Shown: positions 33,584-43,764, counted from the stretch's first letter. The stretch is 64,000 bases of DNA from Calamus simplicifolius (GCA_900491605.1 UESW01004079.1:1545012-1609011), one strand, 5' to 3'. The notes: generated from the sequence alone by a model not told the origin. A program made the numbers and translations.

Positions 33584-34459
33584 GTATCAAATTTTGAAGA
33601 CAAACTAGTCAAAATTTTCTCACATATTCTTTGCTCGGTAATGGTTTTACTATGGCTCTTCATTTGATTAACAATCTCCATGATTTTGGAGAAATAATCC
33701 TTCAATTTTTTATTTTCTTGCATTCTTAAATTATCTAACTCTCTTCTTAGATGATTCTTTGCTCGGTAATGGTTTTACCATACCTCTTTTGCTTTTATGG
33801 CTCTAATGATTCTTGAAAAAAATTTATCAAGACACAGTTTGTTAGATGAAGAAAAGGGCTTTGGCGTCCTTTTTGTAGTCCTTTAATTGCTCTCTTTGAT
33901 GGTTTGTTGGATTAACTTGCTCTTCGTACCCATTCTCCACTAAATCCCAAATCTCTTATGAAATGAAAAGGGTCTTCATTTTGATGCTCCAATAATCATA
34001 AATTTCTTCATCAAAAATAGAAATAAAAGGTTAGTCATACCCATATTACTTGAACTTGCCATGAATCACATCAGCAATTTTTATATTTTCCTTTTCTTTT
34101 TTTTTTGTAGAGCAATTTCTGATCTGATCAAAGTAGAAGGAGATGAAGCCAACCTGGTTCGTGAGAGACTTTTCTTACGCTCGCACAGCCAACAAGGCCC
34201 TAGAGCCGCTGCTGGGTCTCAGCCTTGTAGAGGAGCATCTGTCTCAAGGAGAAAGCCCAAAGAGATGCAGGCAATCCTATTAAGAAGAGGGTGAAGGCGT
34301 GCTGTTGTGGATGTTTCGGCGAGCGAACCAAAACGTATGAACAAGATTTGGTTTCTAGGTCTTTCGATTCCTCACCCAGAAGACTTGATGTAGGTGAGAC
34401 GAAGAAGGGAGTTAGATTGTTCAATCACTCGATCACGTGGGCGATTCACTCCTTGCAAC
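33584..34459 (-). pseudogene. Tandem unit 4, left part
   Basis: The gag piece carries a rearrangement: after CTCTCTTCTTAG the words GATTCTTTGCTCGGTAATGG appear a second time and about 100 bp of gag are missing. Unit 5 has the same change. The unit is cut at 34459 by element D and resumes at 39771. Confidence 0.85.
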
Positions 34460-35077
34460 TGTTGGGCCCATGGCCCACCTATTCAACCCATTAGGGCAAA
34501 AGGGAGCGCTACTCCTTTTTTCATCAGGGTTTATTCTCTCTCTTTTATAAAAGGAGTAGCCGCCTTCCTTTTTTTGGTTTTCTCTATTTTAAGGAGTAGC
34601 CGTATGGAAAAAGTGGAGAAGCATGTAGCAGGTATTTCTTTTTTCTAGGAGCATGGATTGCTAGGAAAAGAGAAGGAAGGGCTACTGCTTGGTGCTTAAC
34701 TATGTGGGAGGACTTCCACTCCAGGAATCACGTGAAGGTGCTGCAGAAGAAAAACAAGAGAAGAAGAAGAAGAGAAGGGAAGAAAATAAGGAGGTAACGC
34801 AGGAGACCGTATTTTTCGGTGACGTAATCCTTATATCCTTATTGTTCTTTTGTGATTGTTTCTCAAGTTCTGGCAAGGGACTTTGAGACTTGGATATTTA
34901 TTATTTTATAGTGGATCTTCTCTGGCTTGCCCGTGGTTTTTTTTCCTTTATCTTGAAGGGATTTTCCACGTAAATCTTGGTGTTTCTATGATTGTGTGGT
35001 TTGCGCATTTTTATTTATTATTCCACTGCGTATTACGGTCTTCTAGTATTTGCTTGTACACGGATTCTTTCCCATCA
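34460..35077 (+). repeat. Element D 5' LTR
   Basis: 618 bp. TATA box TATAAAA at 34546. About twenty base differences and two small indels separate it from the 3' LTR, almost all transitions. Confidence 0.95.
34546..34552 (+). promoter_or_regulatory. Element D LTR TATA box
   Basis: TATAAAA preceded by CTCTCTTT; the same box is at 39231 in the 3' LTR. Placement about 85 bp into the LTR is early, which means a very short U3. Confidence 0.6.
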
Positions 35078-35079
35078 AC

Positions 35080-35092
35080 TGGTATCAGAGCC
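35080..35092 (+). other. Element D primer-binding site
   Basis: TGGTATCAGAGCC, two bases after the LTR end; complements initiator methionine tRNA. Confidence 0.92.
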
Positions 35093-35118
35093 TGTGAATT
35101 TTTTTTGTGTGTGCGAGC

Positions 35119-35904
35119 ATGAAGGCCGGTAATGTTTTCCGCATGATCAGTCTGAACGGAAACAATTGGATGATATGGAAACCAAGGATGGAGGACCTCT
35201 TATATTGCAAGGATCTATATGGACCTTTAGAAGGGGTCAAAGCAAAGCCCGCTACAGTGACAGACGATGCTTGGATCATGTTAGATCGGAAGGCAGTCGG
35301 TTTTATTCGGCAATGGTTGGATGATAGTGTCTTTCACCATGTTTCCACTGAGACTTCTGCAAACTCTCTTTGGAAAAAGTTAGAAAGTCTATATGAGAGA
35401 AAAACAGCTGACAACAAGGCTTTCTTGATCAGAAAACTAGTGAATCTGAAATATAAAGAGGGTGCTTCTATTGCTGAGCATTTGAATGAAATGCAGAGTA
35501 TTAATAACCAGTTATCCTCTATGAAAATGTCTCTTGATGATGAGTTGCAGGCATTGTTACTTCTCAGTTCATTGCCAGAAAGTTGGGAGACACTTGTAGT
35601 TTCCCTCAGTAATTCTGCACCAGACGGTGTTATCACCATGAGTCAAGTAATAGGCAGTTTGTTGAATGAGGAGTTAAGAAGAAAAAATTCAGCAACTTCT
35701 CAGATTGATTCACAGGCACTTGTCTCAGAGAATAGAGGACGGTCAAAGTCTAGAAATAGAGACAATTCATACAAGGGTAGAAGCAAATCAAGGTCAAGAA
35801 AAGATATTACTTGCTATAACTATGGTGAGAAAGGACACTACAAGAATCAGTGTAAGAAGCCTAAGAAGAGTAAGAAAAAGGGAAAAGAAGTGGAGGATAC
35901 ATAG
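35119..35904 (+). CDS. Element D gag (frame open, ends at premature stop)
   Basis: 262 codons from the ATG at 35119 (MKAGNVFRM...); the longer frame upstream begins with a GTG and is less likely. UBN2-type gag domain: WKPRMEDLLYCKDLYGPLEG, LWKKLESLYERKTADNKAFL, LNEMQSINNQL. A basic Ser/Arg run (GRSKSRNR, GRSKSRSRK) precedes the zinc knuckle CYNYGEKGHYKNQC. The second Cys of the CCHC knuckle is Tyr, a single G-to-A change. It ends at TAG 35902; the same frame continues into protease, so this stop is probably a mutation rather than a natural end. Gag forms the virus-like particle and binds element RNA. Confidence 0.88.
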   Translation: MKAGNVFRMISLNGNNWMIWKPRMEDLLYCKDLYGPLEGVKAKPATVTDDAWIMLDRKAVGFIRQWLDDSVFHHVSTETSANSLWKKLESLYERKTADNKAFLIRKLVNLKYKEGASIAEHLNEMQSINNQLSSMKMSLDDELQALLLLSSLPESWETLVVSLSNSAPDGVITMSQVIGSLLNEELRRKNSATSQIDSQALVSENRGRSKSRNRDNSYKGRSKSRSRKDITCYNYGEKGHYKNQCKKPKKSKKKGKEVEDT

Positions 35905-36336
35905 TCAAAGGAGAATATCACAGCTACTGTGCAGAGTGATGATTATTTGATTTTGTCTACTTCTGATGGTATCTTCTCATGTGAGTGTCAGAATCATGAG
36001 TGGGTGATTGACACAGGTGCTTCTTATCATGCTACACCACGGAGGGAGTTTTTTTCTACATATAAGACTGAAAATTTTGGTGTTGTCAAGATGGAAAATT
36101 AAGGCACAGCAGATATCATTGGCATGGGTGACATCCACATGAAGACCAATCTTGGCTGTAAGTTGGTGCTCAAGGATGTAAGGCATGTAGTTGACTTGAG
36201 GCTAAATTTAATCTCAGTTGGAAGACTTGATGATGAAGATTTTGATAGCAGATTTCATAAAGGGCAATGGAAGCTCAGTAAAGGTTTACTTGTTGTAGCC
36301 AGTGGGAATAAATGTCACACTTTATACATGTTGTAG
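35905..36336 (+). pseudogene. Element D protease region
   Basis: Continues the gag frame. WVIDTGASYHAT (about 36001) is the retropepsin active site with D-T-G intact. A TAA at 36100 and a TAG at 36334 interrupt the frame; both can come from a Gln codon by C-to-T. Between them VRHVVDLRLNLISVGRLDDE is the typical tail of the copia protease domain. Confidence 0.85.
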
Positions 36337-39102
36337 GCTAAAGCTTATGGTGAACAGTTGAATGCTACAGAGAACGACTTCAGCATGGAGTTGTGGCATA
36401 AACGACTGGGACACATGAGTGAGAAGGGGCTGCAAGTTCTTTCCAAGGAAGAAGTTCTACCAGACTTCAAAGGTGTACATCTGAACCCATGTGTTGATTG
36501 TTTGGTTGGCAAGCAACATAGAGTTTCTTTTGCTAGTCCTGCTTTATCTAGAAAAATGCATGTTTTGGATCGTATCTATATAGATGTTTATGGTCCTTTG
36601 AGGACAAAAACTCCTAGTGGATCAGTTAATATTCCAGGCATCAGTGGTGCACTTTATTTTGTCACTTTTATAGATGATTTTTCCAGAAAAGTTTGGGTCT
36701 ATGGTTTGAAGACTAAAGATCAAGTTATTAATGTCTTCAAAGAGTTTCATGTTAGAGTTGAAAGAGAGACAGGAAAGAAACTAAAATGTATAAGGTCAGA
36801 TAATGGTGGTGAGTACATAGGGTTATTTGATAATTATTGCAGATCACATGGCATTCAACATGAGATGACAGTTCCTGGTACTCAGCATAATGCAATTGCA
36901 GAGAGAATGAACCGCACCATCATGAAAAAGATCAGATGTATGCTTTCACAGTCCAAGTTACCTAAAAGATTTTGGGATGAGGCATTGAAGACAGCGGTTG
37001 ATGTAATAAACTTGTCACCATGTACAGCTCTAGATGGTGATGTTGCAGAGCGTGTATGGTCAGGAAAAGATGTCTCTTATAAGCACTTGAGAGTGTTTGG
37101 TTGTCGTGCATTTGCACATGTTCCAGACATTGAGAGGTCCAAGCTGGATGGTAAGACAAAAGAATGTGCTTTGCTTGGTTACTCACATGATGAGTTTGGT
37201 TATAGACTTTGGGATCCAGAAAAGCAGAAGGTATTCAGAAGCAGAGATGTGGTATTTTTTGAAGATCAAACCCTTCAAGACTTCAAGAAGGAGGTGTCAG
37301 TCAAGTCTTCTGCAGGAGGATTAACAGACTGTGATCCAGTTACTCCTCTAGTAAATCAGGGTGATAGGGGAGATGTGCAAGAAAATAGTGCAGGAGCAGG
37401 TATTAACTCACCTGTAGGACATGTTGAGCAGGAAGGAGATCAGGAGCAACCTCCTACAAAGCCTCAGCTGAGAAGATCTATTAGACAACGTCAACCTTCC
37501 AAAAAGTATTCTACAGATGAATATATAATGCTTACTGATGCAGGTGAACCAGAATGTTACCAGGAGGCAGTTGAAAGTGAGCAGAAAAAGGAGTGGTTAG
37601 TAGGTATGCTGGAAGAAATGGATGCCTTACAGAAGAACCACACATATGATTTAGTGGAACTACCAAGAGGAAGGAAGGCTTTAAAGAACAAGTGGGTTTT
37701 CAGGTTAAAGACTCAACAGCATTGTTCTCAACCAAAGTACAAGGCCAGATTGGTTGTGAAAGGCTTTGGTCAAAAGAAAGGTATTGACTTTGAAGAGATT
37801 TTTTCTCCTGTTGTTAAAATATCTTCAATTCGTGTTGCTCTAGGTATTGCTGCTAGTCTAGACTTAGAGGTTGAGCAGTTAGATGTGAAGACAGCTTTTC
37901 TTCATGGTGATTTGGAGGAGGAAATCTATATGGAGCAACCAGAAGGCTTCAAAGTCAAAGGTAAAGAAAATCTTGTCTGCAGATTGAAAAAAAGCTTATA
38001 TGGGCTGAAGCAAGCTCCAAGGCAGTGGTACAAGAAATTTGATTCATTTATGGCTGAAAATGGATACAAAAGAATGGCTTCAGATCATTGTGTGTATATC
38101 AAATGGTTTAGTGAGGATTTTGTCATACTCCTACTTTATGTTGATGACATGCTTATTCTTGGGAAAGATATGTCTATGATTGATAGGTTGAAGAAGGAGC
38201 TGAGCAATTCATTTGAAATGAAGGATATGGGACCAGCAAAGCAAATACTGGGTATGCAGATTTCCCGTGATAGAAGAATCAAAAAAATATGGTTGTCACA
38301 GGAAAAGTACATTGAGAAGGTATTGGATAGGTTTAGTATGATCAATGCAAAGCCAGTTGGTTCTCCTCTTGCAGGTCACTTCAGGTTGTGCTCAGAGCAA
38401 AGTCCTTCAAGTGATGAGGAGAAGGAGAAAATGAAGAAGGTTCCTTACGCTTCAGCAGTCGGAAGTTTGATGTACGCGATGGTATGTACGAGGCCAGACA
38501 TCGCATATGCAGTGGGTGTTGCTAGCAGATTTCTTGCAAATCCAGGGAAAGAGCATTGGGCAGCAGTGAAGTGGATCTTCAGATATCTCAGAGGAAGCTC
38601 CAAAGTTTGTTTAAGCTTTGGGGGTAGTCCAGCTGTGCTGATTGGTTACACAGATGCAGATATGGCGAGAGATATTGATACAAGGAAGTCCACATCAGGT
38701 TTCATACTTACTTTTGCAAGGGGAGCTGTGTCATGGCAATCCAGATTGCAAAGGTGTGTAGCTCTCTCTACCACAGAGGCAGAATATATTGCTGCTACCG
38801 AGGTCTGTAAGGAGATGCTATGGATGAAAGAATTCTTACATGAATTGGGATTGAAACAGAAAAATTATGTGGTACATTGTGATAGCCAGAGCGCCATCCA
38901 CTTGTGCAAGAACCCAACTTTTCATTTCAAGTCAAAGCATATAGATGTGAGATACCACTGGATTCGAAATGTGTTTGAAGAGAAGCAGTTACAGCTTCAG
39001 AAAATTCATACAGATGAAAATGGGGCAGACATGTTGACAAAGACCTTATCAAAAGAAAGGCAAGAGATATGCCGACAGCTGGTCGGCATGATTTCACACT
39101 AA
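36337..39102 (+). CDS. Element D integrase-RT-RNase H (open)
   Basis: 922 codons without a stop; first ATG-free codon after the stop is 36337. GAG-pre-integrase zinc block WHKRLGHMSEKGL with CVDCLVGK; integrase core YIDVYGPL (D), RSDNGGEY (D) and NAIAERMNRT (E). RT starts at NKWVFRLKTQQ, with LDVKTAFLHGDLEEEIYMEQ (D), KSLYGLKQAPRQWY and LYVDDMLILG (D-D). RNase H: YTDADMARDIDTRKSTSGF (D), STTEAEYIAA (E), HCDSQSAIHL (D), ending ADMLTKTL. All catalytic residues that I can place are present, and length is normal for copia. Translation from the element's own start is blocked by the upstream stops. Confidence 0.93.
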   Translation, partial: AKAYGEQLNATENDFSMELWHKRLGHMSEKGLQVLSKEEVLPDFKGVHLNPCVDCLVGKQHRVSFASPALSRKMHVLDRIYIDVYGPLRTKTPSGSVNIPGISGALYFVTFIDDFSRKVWVYGLKTKDQVINVFKEFHVRVERETGKKLKCIRSDNGGEYIGLFDNYCRSHGIQHEMTVPGTQHNAIAERMNRTIMKKIRCMLSQSKLPKRFWDEALKTAVDVINLSPCTALDGDVAERVWSGKDVSYKHLRVFGCRAFAHVPDIERSKLDGKTKECALLGYSHDEFGYRLWDPEKQKVFRSRDVVFFEDQTLQDFKKEVSVKSSAGGLTDCDPVTPLVNQGDRGDVQENSAGAGINSPVGHVEQEGDQEQPPTKPQLRRSIRQRQPSKKYSTDEYIMLTDAGEPECYQEAVESEQKKEWLVGMLEEMDALQKNHTYDLVELPRGRKALKNKWVFRLKTQQHCSQPKYKARLVVKGFGQKKGIDFEEIFSPVVKISSIRVALGIAASLDLEVEQLDVKTAFLHGDLEEEIYMEQPEGFKVKGKENLVCRLKKSLYGLKQAPRQWYKKFDSFMAENGYKRMASDHCVYIKWFSEDFVILLLYVDDMLILGKDMSMIDRLKKELSNSFEMKDMGPAKQILGMQISRDRRIKKIWLSQEKYIEKVLDRFSMINAKPVGSPLAGHFRLCSEQSPSSDEEKEKMKKVPYASAVGSLMYAMVCTRPDIAYAVGVASRFLANPGKEHWAAVKWIFRYLRGSSKVCLSFGGSPAVLIGYTDADMARDIDTRKSTSGFILTFARGAVSWQSRLQRCVALSTTEAEYIAATEVCKEMLWMKEFLHELGLKQKNYVVHCDSQSAIHLCKNPTFHFKSKHIDVRYHWIRNVFEEKQLQLQKIHTDENGADMLTKTLSKERQEICRQLVGMISH

Positions 39103-39130
39103 GGAAGCATGAGACAGCCTCCCTTATGGG

Positions 39131-39144
39131 CTGAAGGGGGAGGT
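39131..39144 (+). other. Element D polypurine tract
   Basis: CTGAAGGGGGAGGT just before the 3' LTR; the purine core primes plus-strand synthesis. Confidence 0.85.
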
Positions 39145-39765
39145 TGTTGGGCCCATGGCCCACCTATTCAGCCCATTAGGGCAAAAGGGAGCGCTACTCC
39201 TTTTTCCATCAGGATTTATTCTCTCTCTTTTATAAAAGGAGTAGCCGCCTTCCTTTTTTTGGTTTTCTCTATTTTAAGGAGCAGCCGTATGGAAAAAGTG
39301 GAGAAGCATGTAGCAGGTATTTCTTTTTTCTAGGAGCATGGATTGCTAGGGGAAGAGAAGGAAGGGCTACTGCTTGGTGCTTAACTACGTGGGAGAACTT
39401 CCACTCCAGGAATCACGTGAAGGTGCTGCAGAAGAAAAACAAGAGAAGAAGAAGAAGAGAAGGGAAGAAAATAAGGAGGTAACGCAGGAGACCGTATTTT
39501 TCGGTGACGTAATCCTTATATCCTTATTGTTCTCTTGTGATTGTTTCTCAAGTTCTGGCAAGGGACTTTGAGACTTGGATATTTATTATTTTATAGTGGA
39601 TCTTCTTCTCTGGCTTGCCCGTGGTTTTTTTCCCTTTATCTTGAAGGGATTTTTCACGTAAATCTTGGTGTTTCTGTGATTATGTGGTTTGCGCATTTTT
39701 ATTTATTATTTCGCTGCGTATTACGGTCTTCTAGTATTTGCTCGTACATAGATTCTTTCCCATCA
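39145..39765 (+). repeat. Element D 3' LTR
   Basis: 621 bp, TGTTGGGCCC to TTTCCCATCA; includes an extra TTC relative to the 5' LTR near 39605. Frames at 39109-39891 are LTR shadows. Confidence 0.95.
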
Positions 39766-39770
39766 GCAAC

Positions 39771-41200
39771 GCCTCAAAACCAGTGTTTTAAAAATCGGAT
39801 CGGATCGATCGATCGAACCGGTCCAACTGGGAATCGATCATCAGTCTGGTCCGATTTTATTATTAAAGTTGACTTTTATATGACCCAATGAAAACCAGAA
39901 AAATTCATTGAACTGATCAGGTTTCGAACTGGTCCAACTTGATTTCTAGATTTTTTTAATTTTCATTTGAATTGATATTGATATTTTATTATTTTTATAT
40001 TATTAAATTAAAAATTATTATAATATTATTTGGTTCAATGATTAAAAATTATTATAACAATTATAATTATTGTATCAAATTTTGAGGACAAACTAGTCAA
40101 AATTTTCTCACATATTCTTTGCTCGGTAATGGTTTTACTATGGCTCTTCATTTGATTAACAATCTCCATGATTTTGGAGAAGTAATCCTTCAATTTTTTA
40201 TTTTCTTGCATTCTTAAATTATCTAACTCTCTTTTTAGATGATTCTTTGCTCGGTAATGATTTTACCATACCTCTTTTGCTTTTATGGCTCTAATGATTC
40301 TTGAAAAAAATTTATCAAGACAGTTTGTTAGATGAAGAAAAGGGCTTTGGCGTCCTTTTGTAGTCCTTTAATTGCTCTCTTTGATGGTTTGTTGGATTAA
40401 CTTGCTCTTCGTACCCATTCTTCACTAAATCCCAAATCTCTTATGAAATGAAAAGGGTCTTCATTTTGATGCTCCAATAATCATAAATTTCTTCATCAAA
40501 AATAGAAATAAAAGGTTAGTCATACCCATATTACTTGAACTTGCCATGAATCACATCAGCAATTTTTATATTTTCCTTTTTTTTTTTTTGTGGAGCAATT
40601 TCTGATCTGATCAAAGTAGAAGGAGATGAAGCCAACCTGGTTCGCGAGAGACTTTTCTTACGCTCACACATAGCCAACAAGGCCCTAGAGCCGCTGCTGG
40701 GTCTCAGCCTTGAAGAGAAGCATCTGTCTCAAGGAGAAAGCCAAAAGAGATGCAGGCAATCCTGCTGTGAAGAGGGTGAAGGCGTGTTGTTGTGGCTGTT
40801 TCGGCGAGAGAACCAAAACGTATGAACAAAATCTAGTTTCTAGGTCTTTTGATTCCTCACCTAGAAGATTTCATGTGGGTGAGATGAAGAAGGGAGTTAG
40901 ATCATTCAATCACTCGATCACGTGGGCGATTGACTCCTTGCAATGCCTAAAAACCAGTGTTTTAAAAATTGGACCGGACCGATCCAACTGGAAATCAATC
41001 ATCAGTCCGGTTTGATTTTATTATTAAAGTTGACTTTTATATGACCCAGTGAAAATCGAAAAAATTCATTGAACCGATTGGATTTTGAACCGATCAAATT
41101 TGATTTCTAGATTTTTTTAATTTTCATTTGAATTGATATTTATATTTATTATATTTTATATTATTAAATTAAAAATTATTATAATATTATTTGGTTCAAT
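39771..41200 (-). pseudogene. Tandem unit 4 (right part) and unit 5
   Basis: 39771-40070 completes unit 4 beyond element D. Unit 5 (40071-41200) has the same gag deletion and rearrangement as unit 4 and lacks any trace of element D. Its right end passes into unique sequence with two direct copies of TTATTTGATCGAATTGGTTGACTCATGACT (41211-41280). Confidence 0.85.
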
Positions 41201-41299
41201 CAAATCGATTTATTTGATCGAATTGGTTGACTCATGACTCCAATTTTAAATTATTTGATCGAATTGGTTGACTCATGACTCAAAGCTCGTTGATGGGCA

Positions 41300-41515
41300 A
41301 AGGGAGGAACTCCTGTGACCTAGAGCCGGGATTTTTATTGTTGATGGGAATAAAGATCAGCTTCACAAAGAAGCCCAAGAATCCCATCACCATGAATCCT
41401 ATCGCCGTGCGTACCACCACCTTCGTACTTGAGGTTGGGCTTATGGCATCTTTTGACCAGACAGATGCTGTCCTTAGCAAACTCCCGCAAGGTATCGACA
41501 ACGGAATCCAGGTTT
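41300..41515 (-). pseudogene. SEC61G: SEC61-gamma processed-type pseudogene
   Basis: Minus-strand reading from about 41511 gives LDSVVDTLREFAKDS and LVKRCHKPN, then after a frame change near 41427 gives KVVVRTAIGFMVMGFLGFF and VKLIFIPINN. These are the cytosolic helix and the single membrane segment of plant Sec61 gamma, the small subunit of the ER protein-translocation channel (about 69 residues in plants). The start codon is missing, a small deletion shifts the frame between the two halves, and the last residues after IPINN are altered with the stop lost. No intron is seen across the region, which fits a reverse-transcribed copy, though no poly(A) is visible. Confidence 0.85.
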
Positions 41516-41768
41516 GTCTATGTAGATTTAGCAAGAATCGGGCAATGATAGAACCAGATTTTGTTATCAATTTTTGTTGAAATTATCTTTAATAATTATT
41601 TAGAAATTAACAATAAATAAAATAAAATATAGCATTAGAAATTTAGAAATTAACAACCACTGCATTTTAACAGGTTGGTTGGACGTTAGCCGCAGTTTAG
41701 ATGACGCAGCAGCTGAAATTTTATTAAATAGCGGTGCAAGGGAGTTTATAGCCTGCCGACATCTGTGT

Positions 41769-41791
41769 TATATATATATATATATATATAT
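41769..41791. repeat. (TA)n microsatellite
   Basis: An uninterrupted TA run of about 11 repeats. Confidence 0.95.
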
Positions 41792-42323
41792 GACTACATA
41801 TGCCTTTTTTTACCATTCTTGAAAGCAATAAATCTTTTGCTTTCAGAAGAACTAAAATGTTTTTGTAAATAGCCACGATAAAAGAAAGTCTTGATTCTAA
41901 ACTAGCTGATCAGGTTAACCATTTGAATCATGTTTTATTTTCATTTAAATTCATATTTTTTATCTGGTGCAAAGATTTTAAATTTTTTATTACTCCTCTT
42001 ATGTAATTTTCATCTATTTCTATTTTCTTCTTAAAATAATTACAGTTTACCTCTTTTGAACTAGCATCCGATTTTTTACTTTGCTCGCATGTGATTTGAA
42101 AAGTGCCACTTAGCTTAGCTAAAGTCTACTTTCATCTATTGCTATTAGGTTTTGTTATCTATCTAAAAATTTAGTTGTTTCATGACAATTAAGGGAAAAG
42201 GCAAAGATGAGTGAACATGACAATTCTTGCATCTTTTAGTAAAAAAAGAATGATCGGATGATCATTTTTAGTTACTTTTTTTTTAAGAATCAATAGATTA
42301 TTGTATCTTTTGATATCAATTTT
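41792..42323. other. AT-rich spacer
   Basis: No open frame or repeat recognised. Confidence 0.4.
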
Positions 42324-43764
42324 TACTACAAGAAAGAGGAGTATTTATGATGAACTTATTACGGTGAATAATTTTTGTCGCTATATTTTCTTTATAACGG
42401 TAAAATAAAAATTACATTTGCCATAATAACTATTTATTACAGCGAGATATAATCAATTGTCATATTACGGCAAAATATAATTTCATCATTATATGTCTTC
42501 ATAAAAATAAAAAAATAATTTTTATATTTCAAGCTATTATGGCGAAACTAAAATGTGCCGTAATAAGCTGCCCTATTACGATAAAATATTGTTTCATCAT
42601 AATAAGTTTTAATTTTTTATTGTAATTAAAATTATTATTTTTGCTTTATTACGATGAAGAAAAAAATTCGCTGTAATCAAATTTTATATTACGGTGAATT
42701 TTAATTTCATCGTAATAGGTCTTCATAAAAATAAAAAAATAATTTTTATTTTTCGAGCTATTATGGCGAAACAAAAATTGAGCTGTAATAAGCTATACTA
42801 TTATGACGAAATATTCTTTAATCGTAATAAGTCTTAATTTTTTATTTAAATTAAAATTATTATTTTTATTTTATTACGATGAAGAAAAATATTGGCTGTA
42901 ATCAATTCTCATATTACGGTGAAATTTAATTTCATCATAATAGGTCTTCATAAAAATAAAAAAATAATTTTTATATTTCAAGCTTTTACGATGAAACTAA
43001 AATTGCACCGTAATAAGCTGTACTATTACGACGATATTTTTTTATCGTAATAAGTCTTAATTTTTATTTTAATTAAAATTATTTTTCATCGAAAATATGT
43101 TTTATTACGATGAAAAAATATTCGCTGTAATAAATTAGCATGGAATGGCGAAATTGAAAAGATTTTAATAAAAAAATTATTTCTAATATCGTTGATTTAA
43201 TATTATATTAAATTATTGTAACAGATGTAAATCAAAAAAATTAAAAAAAATTTATTACGGCGGATTAGTTTCACCGTAATAGCTACCTATTACGGCGAAA
43301 TTAAGTCGTCGTAATAGGGTAGACGTTATTACGGTGAATTAGTTTCACCGTAATAGCTGCTTATTAAGGCGAAACTAAGTTGTCGTAATAACGTCTAATC
43401 TATTACGCCGACTTAATTTTGTCGTAATAGGAAATTATTACGGCGAAACTAATTCATCGTAATAGGGTAGACGTTATTACGAAGACTTAGTTTCATCGTA
43501 ATAGGTAGCTATTACGGTGACACTAATTCGCTGTAATAAATTTTTATTTTAAATTATATATTTTTAAATTTATAATGATGATATATTTTTATCGTAATAT
43601 GTTATTTATTACGATGAAACTAATTTCATCGTAATAAGCTATTATGACAACAGCTTATTACGATGATTTTGGAATATATTACGATGAATTTTTATCATCG
43701 TAATAACTTATTACGGTGATTTATGTACTTATTGCGACGAATTATTCGTCTTTTTCTTGTAGTG
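42324..43764. mobile_element. CACTA-type non-autonomous element of short palindromes
   Basis: Left end TACTACAAGAAAGAG and right end, read on the minus strand, CACTACAAGAAAAAG: terminal inverted repeats of the plant CACTA (En/Spm) kind with one base changed on the left. Flanking triplets are TTT and CTT, close to the 3-bp duplication expected. The whole 1.44 kb is filled with dozens of diverged ~30-bp motifs of the type TATTACGGCGAA..TTCGTCGTAATA in both orientations. In CACTA elements such subterminal repeats bind the transposase, but here they fill the interior. There is no coding frame. Confidence 0.8.

Larger units (their letters stand above)
34460..39765 (+). mobile_element. Element D: Tork-like copia, youngest-looking
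   Basis: 5306 bp with perfect GCAAC target duplications (34455-34459, 39766-39770). LTRs of 618 and 621 bp begin TGTTGGGCCCATGGCCC and end TTTCCCATCA. Primer site TGGTATCAGAGCC at 35080, polypurine tract at 39131-39144. A single gag-pol frame holds gag, protease, integrase, RT and RNase H, interrupted by only three stops. The RNase H end and gag resemble the Tnt1/Tork group. It lies inside the fourth copy of the tandem array. Confidence 0.95.
29924..41200. repeat. Tandem array of five ~1.2-kb units seeded in element C gag
   Basis: Each unit opens with ATCAAATTTTGAAGACAAACTAG at about 29924, 31126, 32356, 33584 and 40071. It then runs through an antisense gag piece, a segment with CCAACCTGGTTCGTGAGAG and GCCGCTGCTGGGTCTCAGCC, a block with CGATCGATCGAACCGGTCC, and an AT-rich tail. 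Spacing is about 1202, 1230 and 1228 bp; the fourth is about 1180 bp after element D (34460-39765) is subtracted. The left flank of unit 1 is the rest of element C and the right flank of unit 5 is unique sequence, so this is a local tandem duplication, not repeated insertion. Short plus-strand frames repeated in each unit are not convincing genes. Confidence 0.9.

Noticed and set aside
41275..41580. Plus-strand 101-codon frame
   Set aside because: It is the complement of the SEC61-gamma pseudogene, whose residues are clearly recognisable on the minus strand.
42324..43764. CRISPR-like array of short palindromic repeats
   Set aside because: Repeat units vary in length and sequence, occur in both orientations without uniform spacers, and are bounded by CACTA-type ends in a plant context.
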